44,609 nucleotides of DNA from Trichococcus palustris (GCF_900114465.1 NZ_FOTD01000020.1:1-44609), one strand, 5' to 3'; numbered from the stretch's first letter, positions 9,388 to 17,875 are shown. Notes: a model not told the origin generated them from the letters alone. Program-made: numbers and translations.

Positions 9388-10128
9388 TCACTTGTCCAAA
9401 TAACTTAAAATTTCTTTTTTGTAATTCAAAAATTCCATGCTCAATAAAAACTCTCTGGATCTAGGATGCGGTTCGCTTATGACCAGTTCCTTCACAATTG
9501 TCGCCGGCTGCCCTCCCAAAATATAGATGCGGTTCGACAATTTGATTGCCTCGTCGATGTCATGTGTGATAAAAAAAGTTGATAATTTGATTTGCTGCAT
9601 AATATCTAAATACCATTCATGCAGGCGGTTTTTAGTAATGGCATCCAACGCACTGAAGGGCTCGTCCAATAAAGCGACCTCGTCGGAAAATAAATAGGTC
9701 CTTAGAAAAGCCGCCCGTTGCCGCATCCCCCCGGACAACTCATTCGGATAAACATTTTCCGTTCCGGTCAAACCAAAAATCCCAAAATAGTTCCGCGCTG
9801 TCTCGTACGCCTGCTTTCTTCCGTTGCCTCTGATGATTAGCGGCAAAGCGACATTCTGCAAAATGGTTTTATACGGCAAGAGCATATCTTTTTGCAGCAT
9901 ATAGCTGACATGGCCAGTTTGATAGGTGATATCCTGTCCGTTTAAATAAACCTTTCCTTCTGTCGGTTCAATTAAACCGGCAATCACATTAAAAAGTGTT
10001 GATTTACCCGAACCACTGACACCCAAAACACTGATGATTTCCCCTTCATTCAAGGTAACCGTTACATCCTTCAAAACTGCTTTTTGCCCAAACTGGACGC
10101 TGATGTGATTTGCTACTAACTTATCCAT
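9388..10128 (-). CDS. thiZ: thiamine-precursor (pyrimidine) ABC transporter, ATPase
   Basis: A 246-residue ATPase of the nitrate/sulfonate/thiamine-precursor importer class: Walker A GVSGSGKST (36-44), signature LSGGMRQR (131-138), Walker B VALLDEP (151-157), H-loop ITHDIDEA. It is last in a THI-riboswitch operon with a THI5-like binding protein and a permease, so it should energise uptake of the formylaminopyrimidine or related thiamine precursors. I chose ATG 10128, after the thiY stop. An in-frame ATG at 10170 lies inside thiY with no ribosome binding site. A hairpin follows at 9264-9309. Confidence 0.85.
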   Translation of the reverse strand: MDKLVANHISVQFGQKAVLKDVTVTLNEGEIISVLGVSGSGKSTLFNVIAGLIEPTEGKVYLNGQDITYQTGHVSYMLQKDMLLPYKTILQNVALPLIIRGNGRKQAYETARNYFGIFGLTGTENVYPNELSGGMRQRAAFLRTYLFSDEVALLDEPFSALDAITKNRLHEWYLDIMQQIKLSTFFITHDIDEAIKLSNRIYILGGQPATIVKELVISEPHPRSREFLLSMEFLNYKKEILSYLDK

Positions 10129-10150
10129 CCCATCGCCCCGATTCTTTCCG

Positions 10151-11161
10151 TTATTTTGGTAGATATTCATTTGTAAAACCGACGTTTTCAGCGATCGGTT
10201 TCTCTACCAAGTCATTTTCGTTCAGCCATTGATAGAACGTATTCCAGCGTTCTGGATTGATATATCCCCATTGCGTAACCTCGGCTTTGTATTGGTTTGC
10301 TAACCATTGTTGGCTGGCTTTTACCATCTCAATGTCCAATTCAGGAACGGCATCCACCAATATTTGTGCCGCAGCATCCGGATCCGCTATTGCAGCTTCA
10401 TAACCTTGACGTGTAGCGTCTAAAAACGCCTTGGTGATTTCCGGATTGTTTTTCATATATTTATTATTACCAACAATGACCGGGCTATAGTAATCTAATT
10501 CTTTAGCATAATCAGCAAAATTCAAATAGTTTGTTTCCAAACCAGCTTTTTCTGTTGCAATACCGTCCCAGCCATAATACACCCAAATCGCATTCACACT
10601 CTTTGTTTGCAGTGCTGATACCACATCAGTAACCGTGGATGGAATTAACTTCACCTTGCTGAAATCACCACCATCATCCTCAACAACTTTTTTGACAATA
10701 GCCAGTTCGATCGGCAAGTTCCACGTCGCATAAGACTGTCCCGCCAATTTAGCCGGTGAATCGATGCCATCTTCTTTCAGCGAAATCAAACCGGATGTAT
10801 TGTGTTGAATAACCGCGGCAACGGCTGTAACCGGCAATGGATTGTCACTAGAAAAATTGGCCGCTAAAGAATCTTGAAAATCGATCCCAAATTCAGCGCC
10901 ACCGCCTGCAACTAAAGGCGTTGCCCCATCTTCCGGCGGTTGCACAATTTCGACATCCAAACCAGCTTTTTCATAATATCCTTTTGCTTTTGCTACATAC
11001 AAGCCTGTGTGATTGGTATTCGGCGTCCAATCCAGCACTACCCTAACTTTTGTAAGTTCTTTGCTGCCTGATGCAGTCGATGATGAATCAGCTGTTTGTG
11101 AATTTCCACAGCCCACTAATACTAAGCCCAATAAAACCGATAACAAAAGTAATCTTTTCAA
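10151..11161 (-). CDS. thiY: thiamine-precursor binding lipoprotein (THI5/NMT1-like)
   Basis: A 336-residue extracytoplasmic solute-binding protein. It has a lipoprotein signal peptide with lipobox LVGC (Cys18), so it should be anchored to the outer face of the membrane. The segment DWTPNTNHTGLYVAKAKGYY and the downstream PPEDGATPLVAGGGAEFGI are characteristic of the NMT1/THI5-like domain of ThiY proteins, which bind N-formyl-4-amino-5-aminomethyl-2-methylpyrimidine (FAMP) in Bacillus. It sits between the permease and ATPase genes under a THI element, which supports a thiamine-precursor ligand rather than nitrate or sulfonate. The exact ligand is inferred. Confidence 0.9.
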   Translation of the reverse strand: MKRLLLLSVLLGLVLVGCGNSQTADSSSTASGSKELTKVRVVLDWTPNTNHTGLYVAKAKGYYEKAGLDVEIVQPPEDGATPLVAGGGAEFGIDFQDSLAANFSSDNPLPVTAVAAVIQHNTSGLISLKEDGIDSPAKLAGQSYATWNLPIELAIVKKVVEDDGGDFSKVKLIPSTVTDVVSALQTKSVNAIWVYYGWDGIATEKAGLETNYLNFADYAKELDYYSPVIVGNNKYMKNNPEITKAFLDATRQGYEAAIADPDAAAQILVDAVPELDIEMVKASQQWLANQYKAEVTQWGYINPERWNTFYQWLNENDLVEKPIAENVGFTNEYLPK

Positions 11162-11164
11162 CTT

Positions 11165-11953
11165 CTACTCCTCCTTGAGATGGTCAGCGGTATTTCTGTA
11201 TTTCCACGGCAACGCCCTCTTCTGCAAAAAGGAGACCAGCGCCATCAGCAACAAGCTAATGAAGGAAATGAAGAAGATTACCGCAAACATTTTATCATAT
11301 GCATAAGCCTTGCGGACTCTCGTCATATAGACTCCAAGTCCCATAAATCCACCTAGCCATTCCGCAACGACGGCACCTACAACTGAGTAGGTAACCGATA
11401 TTTTTAAGCCAGAAAAAAATGCGGGCAGTGCCGATGGAAATTTGATGTGCACAAATTGTTGCCACCGATTTCCGCCCATCGCACGAATCAAATTCATTGC
11501 ATCGCGATCGACACTTCGAAATCCTTCCAACACCCCTATTGCAATCGGAAAAAAAGTGGTGAGGATGATCAACACCACTTTCGGCAGCATCTCATACCCC
11601 ATCCACAAAACCAATAATGGCGCTATTGCTACCGTTGGAATGGTTTGAGATACAACCAAGATGGGATAAAGTGCTTTATTTAAAAATGGGATTTGATCCA
11701 TCGCTATCGCAACCAAAAACCCGATGGCAATCCCCGCCCCCAAACCAACAAATGCTTCATTTACTGTATAAACCATGTTTTGCATCAATAGAGTAAAGTC
11801 GCCTATAAACGCTCGCACGACGTCCACAGGAGAAGGCAACATATAACGGGGAACAACTTCTGAGAACGATAAAAATTCCCAGATACCCAGAATCAAAGCT
11901 ATTGTAATCCATGGTGCAAGCCTATTCGTGATATTTTTTGGTTTTTTCATCAA
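11165..11953 (-). CDS. thiX: thiamine-precursor ABC transporter permease
   Basis: A 262-residue permease with six predicted helices and the binding-protein-dependent transport (EAA) loop seen as EGFRSVDRDAMNLIRAMGG. It overlaps the preceding small thiamine-binding gene by about 32 bases and is three bases from thiY, so the operon is tightly packed. The ATG at 11953 and a second ATG at 11950 are both possible; GAGAAAGGGA lies further upstream. It belongs to the SsuC/TauC/ThiX family and is assigned to thiamine precursors because of its neighbours and the riboswitch. Confidence 0.87.
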   Translation of the reverse strand: MMKKPKNITNRLAPWITIALILGIWEFLSFSEVVPRYMLPSPVDVVRAFIGDFTLLMQNMVYTVNEAFVGLGAGIAIGFLVAIAMDQIPFLNKALYPILVVSQTIPTVAIAPLLVLWMGYEMLPKVVLIILTTFFPIAIGVLEGFRSVDRDAMNLIRAMGGNRWQQFVHIKFPSALPAFFSGLKISVTYSVVGAVVAEWLGGFMGLGVYMTRVRKAYAYDKMFAVIFFISFISLLLMALVSFLQKRALPWKYRNTADHLKEE

Positions 11954-12221
11954 TTGTCAGTATATCCCTTTCTCTCGCATACGTGATTTTGACAAAAGAT
12001 AACACTTTGTCACAGCCATTCTCAGTAGCGATCAGTTGGCAATTTTTTACAACCTCCATCAGCTGGTCATAATCGCCTTCAATCGCTGTTTCTGTTGGAC
12101 CAACGAAGTATGTTAACCCGGTGCTGGCAATATACGCAATCACCTTATCAACAATGGCTACAACTTCTGCATCGCTGTTTAATCCTTGCGGCAAAACTTG
12201 AATGGAAACATTTGCATTCAT
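11922..12221 (-). CDS. MTH1187/YkoF-type thiamine-binding protein
   Basis: A 99-residue protein of the thiamine-binding YkoF/MTH1187 family (former DUF77). The pattern VSIQVLPQG ... VDKVIAYIASTGLTYFVGPTETAIEGDYDQLMEVV is typical of this ferredoxin-like fold. It is first in the operon after the THI riboswitch, with AGGAGG just upstream of ATG 12221. Relatives bind thiamine or its pyrimidine moiety in the cytoplasm; here it probably buffers or delivers the imported compound. The precise role in such operons is not established. Confidence 0.85.
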   Translation of the reverse strand: MNANVSIQVLPQGLNSDAEVVAIVDKVIAYIASTGLTYFVGPTETAIEGDYDQLMEVVKNCQLIATENGCDKVLSFVKITYARERDILTIDEKTKKYHE

Positions 12222-12265
12222 TTACTTATCCTCCTCTCATACATATTGAAATGAAAGAGCTTAAT

Positions 12266-12302
12266 CAAAAATGAAACCTCCATGGAAGTCCACAGAGGTT
12301 TC
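12266..12302 (-). terminator. terminator of the THI riboswitch
   Basis: Minus-strand GAAACCTC pairs with GAGGTTTC around an 18-base loop, followed by ATTTTT. It lies between the THI aptamer and the first gene, the normal place for a transcription-terminating expression platform. Confidence 0.85.
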
Positions 12303-12344
12303 AGAATATTGATAAAATTTCAGAAAATCTATCAAATGTCATAT

Positions 12345-12446
12345 GTCTCCCTGCGCCAGAATTACCTGGATCAAGTATGAAATAGCTCTCACTATTTCAG
12401 GGTCAAAAGTCACATTTTTTTCTCAGCCTGTCTACAAGCTCCCCTG
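12345..12446 (-). promoter_or_regulatory. THI element (TPP riboswitch)
   Basis: The minus strand contains GGGGAGC, then GGCTGAGA, then GACCCT, then CTTGATCCAGGTAATTCTGG and GCGCAGGGA, in the order and form of the thiamine pyrophosphate aptamer (compare CTGATCTGGATAATGCCAGCGTAGGGA in other species). TPP binding should promote the downstream terminator and shut off precursor uptake. The P3 arm is fairly long (GAAATAG/CTATTTC). Confidence 0.93.
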
Positions 12447-12517
12447 TTATACGTAGGATAGCATAAACAACCTGAAAAAAACAATTAGAATCAATTCGCA
12501 TCTATGCGCAGCGCCCC

Positions 12518-14242
12518 TCAGATCGGCAAGCCGACTGCGACATGCCGGAAGGAATCGACGTCGAACAAGCCTTTGTCCGTCAATTTCAGGCGCGGGATGA
12601 CAGGCAGGCACAGAAATGACAGGATCATGAAGACATTTTGCGCTGTTTCTGTGATCGTAGCCAGTTGTTCGTGCAGCTGATGCAGCTCCGCAATAACTTC
12701 TTCGTACGGTTTTTCCGACATGATGCCGCCGACCCGCAGCGGGACTGACGCTAACACTTTGCCATTGTCCACGATGACGAGTCCGCCTTGTATCCTTTGG
12801 GCTTCTGCGATCGCCAACAGCATGTCGCCATCGTTCGTGCCGGCTACGACGAGATTATGCGAGTCATGTGCGACGGTCGATGCGATAGCCCCTCTCTTCA
12901 ATCCGAGACCGCTGACGATGCCGACGCCGATGTTTCCGGTCGCATGATGCCGCTCGCAAACCACCATCTTCAATTGATCGCGTTCCGGATCCGGAACAAA
13001 AAAACCATCTTCTATCTTTACATCTGCCGTAATTTTATCCGTAATGATCCGGCCCGGCACCACCCCGATGACCCAGGCTTTCTGGCCCTTCTGAAGCGGT
13101 ATCTGCAAGGAGTCTTTTGTCACTTTCTTTAAGTTGATGGATGACTTGACGGACTGGGGCACAACAGCCCGGACGGTGTTCAAAGCGGCCAGATCCAGCA
13201 CACGGCCATCTTTGATGATTGTATCCGGCTGAAGGGTTTCGAGACTGTCCGTGATGAGGATATCCGCCAGGTAGCCGGGTGCGATTGCGCCTTTATCTTT
13301 GATTCCGTGGCACACCGCATTGTTGATGGTCGCCATTTGAATGGCAATCAGCGGATCCAACCCATTTTGGATGGCCAGCTGTGCGGCATAATTGACCGTC
13401 CCCTCTTCGGCCAGTTCATCCAGATGCTTATCGTCGGTGCAGAATGAAAAGCGGGTGCTGTTCCGTTCGTTGATCGCCGGCAACAGGGCCAGTAGATCTT
13501 TGGCAGCCGATCCTTCTCGCACCAGCACATGGATGCCCCGCCGTACCCGCGCGATGGCTTCTTCTGCCGTCACCGCCTCATGATCGTTTCGGATGCCGGC
13601 TGTACTGTACACATTCAGCGCAGCATCCGGCAAACCGGCCGCGTGCCCATCGATCCTCAGACCGGCTTCTGTCGTCATGTTTATTTTCTCAAGCATATCC
13701 GGTTCTGCATGCAAAACGGATGGATAATCCATCACTTCTGCCAAGCCGATGACGGACGGCTGGGACAGATACGGACGAAGATCATCCGCTGTCAGTGTCG
13801 CTCCGTTTTGCTCGAAGGGCGTCGCAGGCACGCACGAAGGCAGCTTCATCAAAATATCCATGTCGGCGTTGGCGGCGTCCTCCAGCATAAAATCTATCCC
13901 GATCCTACCTGCGACGTTCGCAATTTCATGCGGATCGGTCACGACGGTCGTCACCCCGTGTTTGATGAGGGCGCGTGAAAATTCCGAGGGCGTGACCATC
14001 GTCGATTCGATATGGATATGCCCGTCGATAAAGCCCGGCAGTACGTACTTGCCTGACGCATCCACAATCTGCTTCCCTTTTGGATACGTGCCGATGCCGA
14101 CGACCGTGCCATCCTTGACAGCGACATCTGCCTTGAACGTTTCAAGTGAAAAAACATCCACTACTGTTCCATTTTGGATGATGAGATCCGCTTCCTCCGG
14201 CTGCTGGGCTGCCTTGATCAATCTTCTCATCGCATCTTTCAT
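12518..14242 (-). CDS. ade: adenine deaminase
   Basis: A 574-residue amidohydrolase that deaminates adenine to hypoxanthine for purine salvage. Metal-binding and family motifs include DGHIHIEST (73-81), the HEIANVAG segment, IDGHAAGL, and in the C-terminal domain VAHDSHNLVVAGTND. Start ATG 14242 is chosen because AGGGGGAAA lies just before it and the N-terminus MKDAMRRLIKAAQ fits family members; the upstream in-frame ATG at 14311 would overlap a TATAAT-like -10. The gene is visibly richer in GC than its neighbours (one 60-base line in its middle is 40/60 GC by count), suggesting different ancestry. No purine riboswitch was seen upstream. Confidence 0.93.
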   Translation of the reverse strand: MKDAMRRLIKAAQQPEEADLIIQNGTVVDVFSLETFKADVAVKDGTVVGIGTYPKGKQIVDASGKYVLPGFIDGHIHIESTMVTPSEFSRALIKHGVTTVVTDPHEIANVAGRIGIDFMLEDAANADMDILMKLPSCVPATPFEQNGATLTADDLRPYLSQPSVIGLAEVMDYPSVLHAEPDMLEKINMTTEAGLRIDGHAAGLPDAALNVYSTAGIRNDHEAVTAEEAIARVRRGIHVLVREGSAAKDLLALLPAINERNSTRFSFCTDDKHLDELAEEGTVNYAAQLAIQNGLDPLIAIQMATINNAVCHGIKDKGAIAPGYLADILITDSLETLQPDTIIKDGRVLDLAALNTVRAVVPQSVKSSINLKKVTKDSLQIPLQKGQKAWVIGVVPGRIITDKITADVKIEDGFFVPDPERDQLKMVVCERHHATGNIGVGIVSGLGLKRGAIASTVAHDSHNLVVAGTNDGDMLLAIAEAQRIQGGLVIVDNGKVLASVPLRVGGIMSEKPYEEVIAELHQLHEQLATITETAQNVFMILSFLCLPVIPRLKLTDKGLFDVDSFRHVAVGLPI

Positions 14243-14302
14243 ACTATTTCCCCCTAGTTCCGTTCCGCTCTCTTGATTAGCGAATCTCTCGTTGTTTCCT
14301 AT

Positions 14303-14308
14303 ATTATA
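14303..14308 (-). promoter_or_regulatory. ade: possible -10 element for ade
   Basis: A perfect TATAAT on the minus strand about 60 bases before the ade start. No convincing -35 box is visible at the right distance, so the promoter assignment is tentative. Confidence 0.35.
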
Positions 14309-14337
14309 CATGATTCGCGGCTAGGCCGATAAACTTC

Positions 14338-14688
14338 TTATTTCCGCAATATCTTCTCCATCTTCTTCCCTTTTGCCAACTCATCGGCCAACTTGTCCAA
14401 CCAACGAATCTGTTGCATCAGCTTGTCTTCTATCTCTTCTACCCTATACCCGCAAATGACCCCTTTGATGAGGCGAGCATTGCTGTTCATCTGCGGCGCC
14501 TGCTCAAAGAAGGTTTCAAAATCGACATTATTTTCGAGTTGCCGTTGCAGCGTTGCCTCATCATAACCCGTCAGCCAATAGATTATTTCATCGACTTCTT
14601 CCTTGGTACGGCCTTTCTTCTCGACCTTTTGTACATACAGCGGATAGACACTCGCAAAGGGCATAGCAAATATTTTTGTATTTTTCAT
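14338..14688 (-). CDS. DUF2200 family protein
   Basis: A 116-residue cytoplasmic protein of the DUF2200 family. The N-terminus [39 protein letters not shown] is highly characteristic. The start is ATG 14688 with AGGAT immediately upstream; an in-frame ATG at 14721 has no ribosome binding site. It has the same direction as ade, about 95 bases upstream of that gene's ATG, but a -10-like TATAAT lies between, so co-transcription is uncertain. Family function is unknown. The tnpB remnant begins 59 bases upstream of the start. Confidence 0.85.
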   Translation of the reverse strand: MKNTKIFAMPFASVYPLYVQKVEKKGRTKEEVDEIIYWLTGYDEATLQRQLENNVDFETFFEQAPQMNSNARLIKGVICGYRVEEIEDKLMQQIRWLDKLADELAKGKKMEKILRK

Positions 14689-14746
14689 ATCCTGTTCTCT
14701 CCGTTCATTTTGTCCATTCATAATGGCGCTTGTTTAATATGATAGC

Positions 14747-15507
14747 GTCAACTAGCCATGTCTAAAGTCACGGGCTTGCCTCCCGTCGTTACACGACGAG
14801 TGCGCTTGTTGCACAAGCGCCTTTTAGGCTTATTCCTGTCCGGCAGTGCGGACGCATCCGGAGACGCTCCTGCCTTGGTGTGACGGAATATTCGGGGTTG
14901 CCCCCGCAGGATGGTTGACTTTACCCTTGCCGGAGCGGCACCGGCACTGATGGCTTCGACGCCTTTTCGGTGCAGGTTCATCGCGCCAATACGTTCATCG
15001 TTTGATGTGTACTGGCAATTTTTGCAACAGAATGTGTGCGTGCGTTTGTTCCGGTTTTCCTTTTCGACGTGTCCGCTAGATTTGGCAGACTTGTACCGCA
15101 CAAGGACCGTTTTCATCACGGATTGCGCCATTTGGCTTTTCAGACCGAAGGTATTGCGCAGCTCTTTGTAATACAAGGCGTTCAAATTACGCTGATTGAG
15201 TTCTTTGGTTTCAAAGACTTTCTCGCTCAACCAATTGGCATGCTTTTCGGTAAGCGTTGAAGGTCATGGTGAGACTTTCTACGTCTGAATGGGACGCATA
15301 GATTTGAATTTTGGCAGTGACAGTTGCCATTTTATTTCACCTCTTTTTATTAGAACCATTATACTGTTTTTCAAGTGAAACACCCAAATGAGATACAACA
15401 AAAAAAAAAAGAGTTCGGAGAACAAAGAGGATTTTCGGCCCGGTGGGCCGAGCGTTTTCTACTCCCACGACTGAAGTCACGGGTCTCCGAAAACTAAAAA
15501 TCATGAA
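14747..15507 (-). mobile_element. degenerate tnpB-only IS element
   Basis: Its ends match those of the intact element at 30775-32448: a right end beginning GTCAACTA on the plus strand and a CACGGGCTTGCCTC segment, and a left end with CCCACGACTGAAGTCACGGG and AAAACTAAAAATCATGAA. Between the ends only a shortened, frameshifted tnpB remains, so the copy is no longer autonomous. It sits next to the GC-rich ade/DUF2200 block. Confidence 0.85.
14748..15330 (-). pseudogene. tnpB: tnpB pseudogene, frameshifted and internally deleted
   Basis: Translation from ATG 15330 (AGAGGTGAAATAAA upstream) gives MATVTAKIQIYASHSDVES and a short further segment up to YRKAC. A single extra C near 15240 then breaks the frame, after which the protein resumes as WLSEKVFETKELNQRNLNAL. 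About 20 residues past VLVRYK it jumps directly to the zinc-finger region (CCKNCQYTSNDERIGAMNL). The whole central part with the first two RuvC acidic residues is missing compared with the 415-residue copy at 31019-32266. It cannot be a nuclease, but its 3' end could still be transcribed as an omega-like RNA. Confidence 0.85.
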
Positions 15508-15578
15508 TTGCAGAAAACCTCATTTACTTATGATAAGCATGTGCGTATCGGTTTGAAAAGTCTTAATGATACGACAAA

Positions 15579-15637
15579 GAAACCCCGCCGTTCCTTTCGA
15601 GCAATCGAAAGGAACAGCGGGGTTTCTGTTTTTGGAT
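15579..15637. terminator. strong bidirectional hairpin terminator
   Basis: GAAACCCCGCCGTTCCTTTCG pairs with CGAAAGGAACAGCGGGGTTTC with one mismatch; T-rich tracts flank both sides (TTTCTTTG on the minus strand, CTGTTTTT on the plus). It follows the GPH transporter stop by about 45 bases and probably ends that transcript. Confidence 0.8.
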
Positions 15638-15679
15638 AAGCGGTCCGTCCTATGGCAAGCCACAAGTCCCGCTTTCATG

Positions 15680-17101
15680 TTATTCTGCTTTTGCTTTTTC
15701 TTCACGTTTTGTTGCTAATTCAATAGCCAGTTGATCAACTTTTTTCTTAGATAGAGGATACCAGAACCCGATAATCAAGAAAGCAAGCAAGTTGGCAATA
15801 GCTGGAGTCAATGTCGCCATATTTTTGATGTTTTGAGCCACTTCAGCCGTTTGTTGTGGTGCACCCGCAACATAGCCAACCCATACAAGAGCCATCCCGC
15901 CGGCTCCGCCTGCTACAGCTTGACCGATTTTTCTTGTGAAAGAAGTGATGGAATACAACGTACCATCTTCTCTTTTACCTGTTAGATATTCATGGTAATC
16001 GATGGTATCTGTGATGATTGCCCAAGCAGTGAATGATGCGAATCCAGATGCGATAGTAGCTATCAATACGAACCCAAGGTAGATGTAAACATTTGTTATC
16101 GGCAATAAGAACAGAATGAAGTAAATGATGGCAGACACTAAAACGCCGGCTGCGGCAACTTCTTTCTTGCCGAATTTTCTGATTAGCGGAGCCATGAATG
16201 GCGCAACCAACACGATATTCAACATACCCATGAAACCAATGATACTTAACGAACTGGCACTATGGAAGTAATCTTTGAAAAGGTATACATTTAATGTTCC
16301 GCCAATAATCATAGCGAAGATAGTGACCAATGAGTTAACAAGGTTTGCAATTAAAGGTCGGTTTTTTGCTACTGCCTTCAATGTTTTAGCGAAATCGCCT
16401 TTTTGCCCAGCAACAGTCTCTTTCACAATGATTCGTTCAGTTGTCATTTTGTAGCATAGAACATAACAAGCCATTGCCAAGATAGCAAATCCAACAGCGA
16501 CGATAAAGAAACGGCCGGAGTCGACTTTATTATTCACGAAAATAAGCATTGGAGCGAGAATCCCGGTGAAAACACCTGAAATGGTTGCGCCGATTGTTCT
16601 GAAAGTGGAAAGTGAAGCCCGATCAACGGAATTTCCGGAGATGACAGATGCCATCGATCCGTAAGGGATGTTTACCGTGCTGTACAATGTTCCCCAAATG
16701 ATATATGTAGCGGTACCATAAATCAAGTAGAATTGATTGGACATTCCTGGGATTTTTGTGAAGACTAAAGCGCCCGCGATAACCAACATCGGCGCAAAAC
16801 GAAGAATCCACGGTTTAAATTTACCGTTCTTAGTGGCTGGGCGAGAGTCAACGAACCGGCCAACCATGACATCCGCAAAAGCATCCCAAACCCGAGCAAT
16901 GACGAAGATGAGTCCCACAAACCCAGCGCTGATTCCTAATGCGTCAGTATAAAAAACCATCAAATAAGAGCTAATGAACCCGAAGAAGAAATCGTTACCC
17001 AAATCTCCAAACATATACCCAAGTTTATCCATAATTCCGAATTTCTTAACTTGCTTTTCTACCAGTGGAGCTGCTACATTCATTTCTTTAGCCATATCCA
17101 T
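15680..17101 (-). CDS. GPH-family glycoside/pentoside/hexuronide:cation symporter
   Basis: A 473-residue, 12-helix transporter of the GPH (MelB/XynP/UidB) family, importing a sugar or glycoside with Na+ or H+. Family features are KLGYMFGDLGNDFFFG near the N-terminus and VGRFVDSRPATKNGKFKPWI in the first cytoplasmic loop. ATG 17101 follows AGGAGG by eight bases; another ATG two codons upstream is too close to the ribosome binding site. It stands alone with no glycosidase beside it. A consensus promoter and two cre sites upstream indicate catabolite repression. The substrate cannot be named from sequence alone. Confidence 0.88.
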   Translation of the reverse strand: MDMAKEMNVAAPLVEKQVKKFGIMDKLGYMFGDLGNDFFFGFISSYLMVFYTDALGISAGFVGLIFVIARVWDAFADVMVGRFVDSRPATKNGKFKPWILRFAPMLVIAGALVFTKIPGMSNQFYLIYGTATYIIWGTLYSTVNIPYGSMASVISGNSVDRASLSTFRTIGATISGVFTGILAPMLIFVNNKVDSGRFFIVAVGFAILAMACYVLCYKMTTERIIVKETVAGQKGDFAKTLKAVAKNRPLIANLVNSLVTIFAMIIGGTLNVYLFKDYFHSASSLSIIGFMGMLNIVLVAPFMAPLIRKFGKKEVAAAGVLVSAIIYFILFLLPITNVYIYLGFVLIATIASGFASFTAWAIITDTIDYHEYLTGKREDGTLYSITSFTRKIGQAVAGGAGGMALVWVGYVAGAPQQTAEVAQNIKNMATLTPAIANLLAFLIIGFWYPLSKKKVDQLAIELATKREEKAKAE

Positions 17102-17140
17102 ACACATTTCCTCCTAAATATTTTCTGTGAATCCGTTTAC

Positions 17141-17154
17141 TAAAAGCGCTTGCA
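17141..17154. promoter_or_regulatory. cre site (CcpA), proximal to the GPH start
   Basis: The minus strand reads TGCAAGCGCTTTTA, one mismatch from the cre consensus TGWNANCGNTNWCA. It lies about 40 bases before the start codon, well inside the transcribed leader, where CcpA would act as a roadblock. Confidence 0.6.
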
Positions 17155-17318
17155 TTATTGCCATGAAAAATAATAGCTGATGTTACTTTTCAGGAATGGA
17201 TCTTCCTTGCGTGAAAACTGACTTAGCTTCATTCCTCCCTAACCCTTACTTATAGTGATTGTAGCATTGGAATAACCCAACGTGGTAATTCCACTATGTG
17301 AAACGCAAAAGCATATCG

Positions 17319-17332
17319 TGAAATCGTTTTCC
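17319..17332. promoter_or_regulatory. cre site (CcpA), promoter-proximal
   Basis: TGAAATCGTTTTCC matches the cre consensus except at the last base. It begins a few bases after the predicted transcription start (about 17340, minus strand), a classical repressing position. Confidence 0.6.
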
Positions 17333-17346
17333 GTTTCATAAAATGA

Positions 17347-17375
17347 AGTATATTTTATTATCCATTCCTTGTCAA
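17347..17375 (-). promoter_or_regulatory. near-consensus sigma-A promoter of the GPH symporter
   Basis: Minus-strand TTGACA (17375-17370), a spacer of exactly 17 bases, and TATACT (17352-17347). The long leader (about 240 bases) carries two cre sites. Confidence 0.85.
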
Positions 17376-17528
17376 TCTCTTTTTAATTTTTTTTTAATCT
17401 TCTAAGTTGTAAAATGAAATGCATAAGGAAATAACAAATAAATCACGTAGATACAATATACTTAAACGCGTCGAAACCACAAAGAAGGAATATCTACATG
17501 TCCCCGCAGTTTGGTAACCTACATTTCC

Positions 17529-17689
17529 AAAAGTTGTAACTAGGTCGGGTAAAACCTTGATATAAATGTGTTTCCGCCTAGTGATGCGTGTTATGCATAA
17601 CTAGGCGGATTGAACCTCGAAATACTATCCAAACGTTGATTTGAAGGGCTTTTCATTTGTATCTAGTTATGTGTTGGCGGGAATCCAGG
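17529..17689. repeat. 161-nt structured dispersed repeat, copy 1
   Basis: Matches 40254-40414 over 161 bases in the same orientation with about 19 mismatches and no gaps by hand alignment; similarity stops abruptly at both ends. The core contains GTAACTAGG and CCTAGTTA-type motifs in alternating orientation, four in all, able to form hairpins such as CGCCTAGT...ACTAGGCG. There is no open frame of note. It could be a MITE-like element or a non-coding RNA. Confidence 0.75.
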
Positions 17690-17778
17690 TGGTAAATAAT
17701 TATTTATTGGACTGGATTCGCAGCGATTTTTTTCGATTAAAACATATTTCTTCCTTCTGCCATTCCTTATTTTTCGGC

Positions 17779-17823
17779 AAAAAGAAAGACCAAGGTCCAC
17801 AATGGAAACTTGGCCTTTCTTAT
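17779..17823 (+). terminator. terminator-like hairpin in gene-free region
   Basis: AAGAAAGACCAAG pairs with CTTGGCCTTTCTT (one mismatch) around a short loop, followed by ATTTG. There is no gene directly upstream on the plus strand; if the 161-nt repeat is transcribed this could be its end. Confidence 0.45.
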
Positions 17824-17875
17824 TTGTATGATGGTTCATGGATATGATGTATATTTCAAACTGCTATTGTTTAAG

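Noticed and set aside
12447-12510. A defined promoter for the THI operon
   Set aside because: Several TTG- and TAT-rich hexamers occur but none has a suitable 16-18 base spacing, so no site was called.
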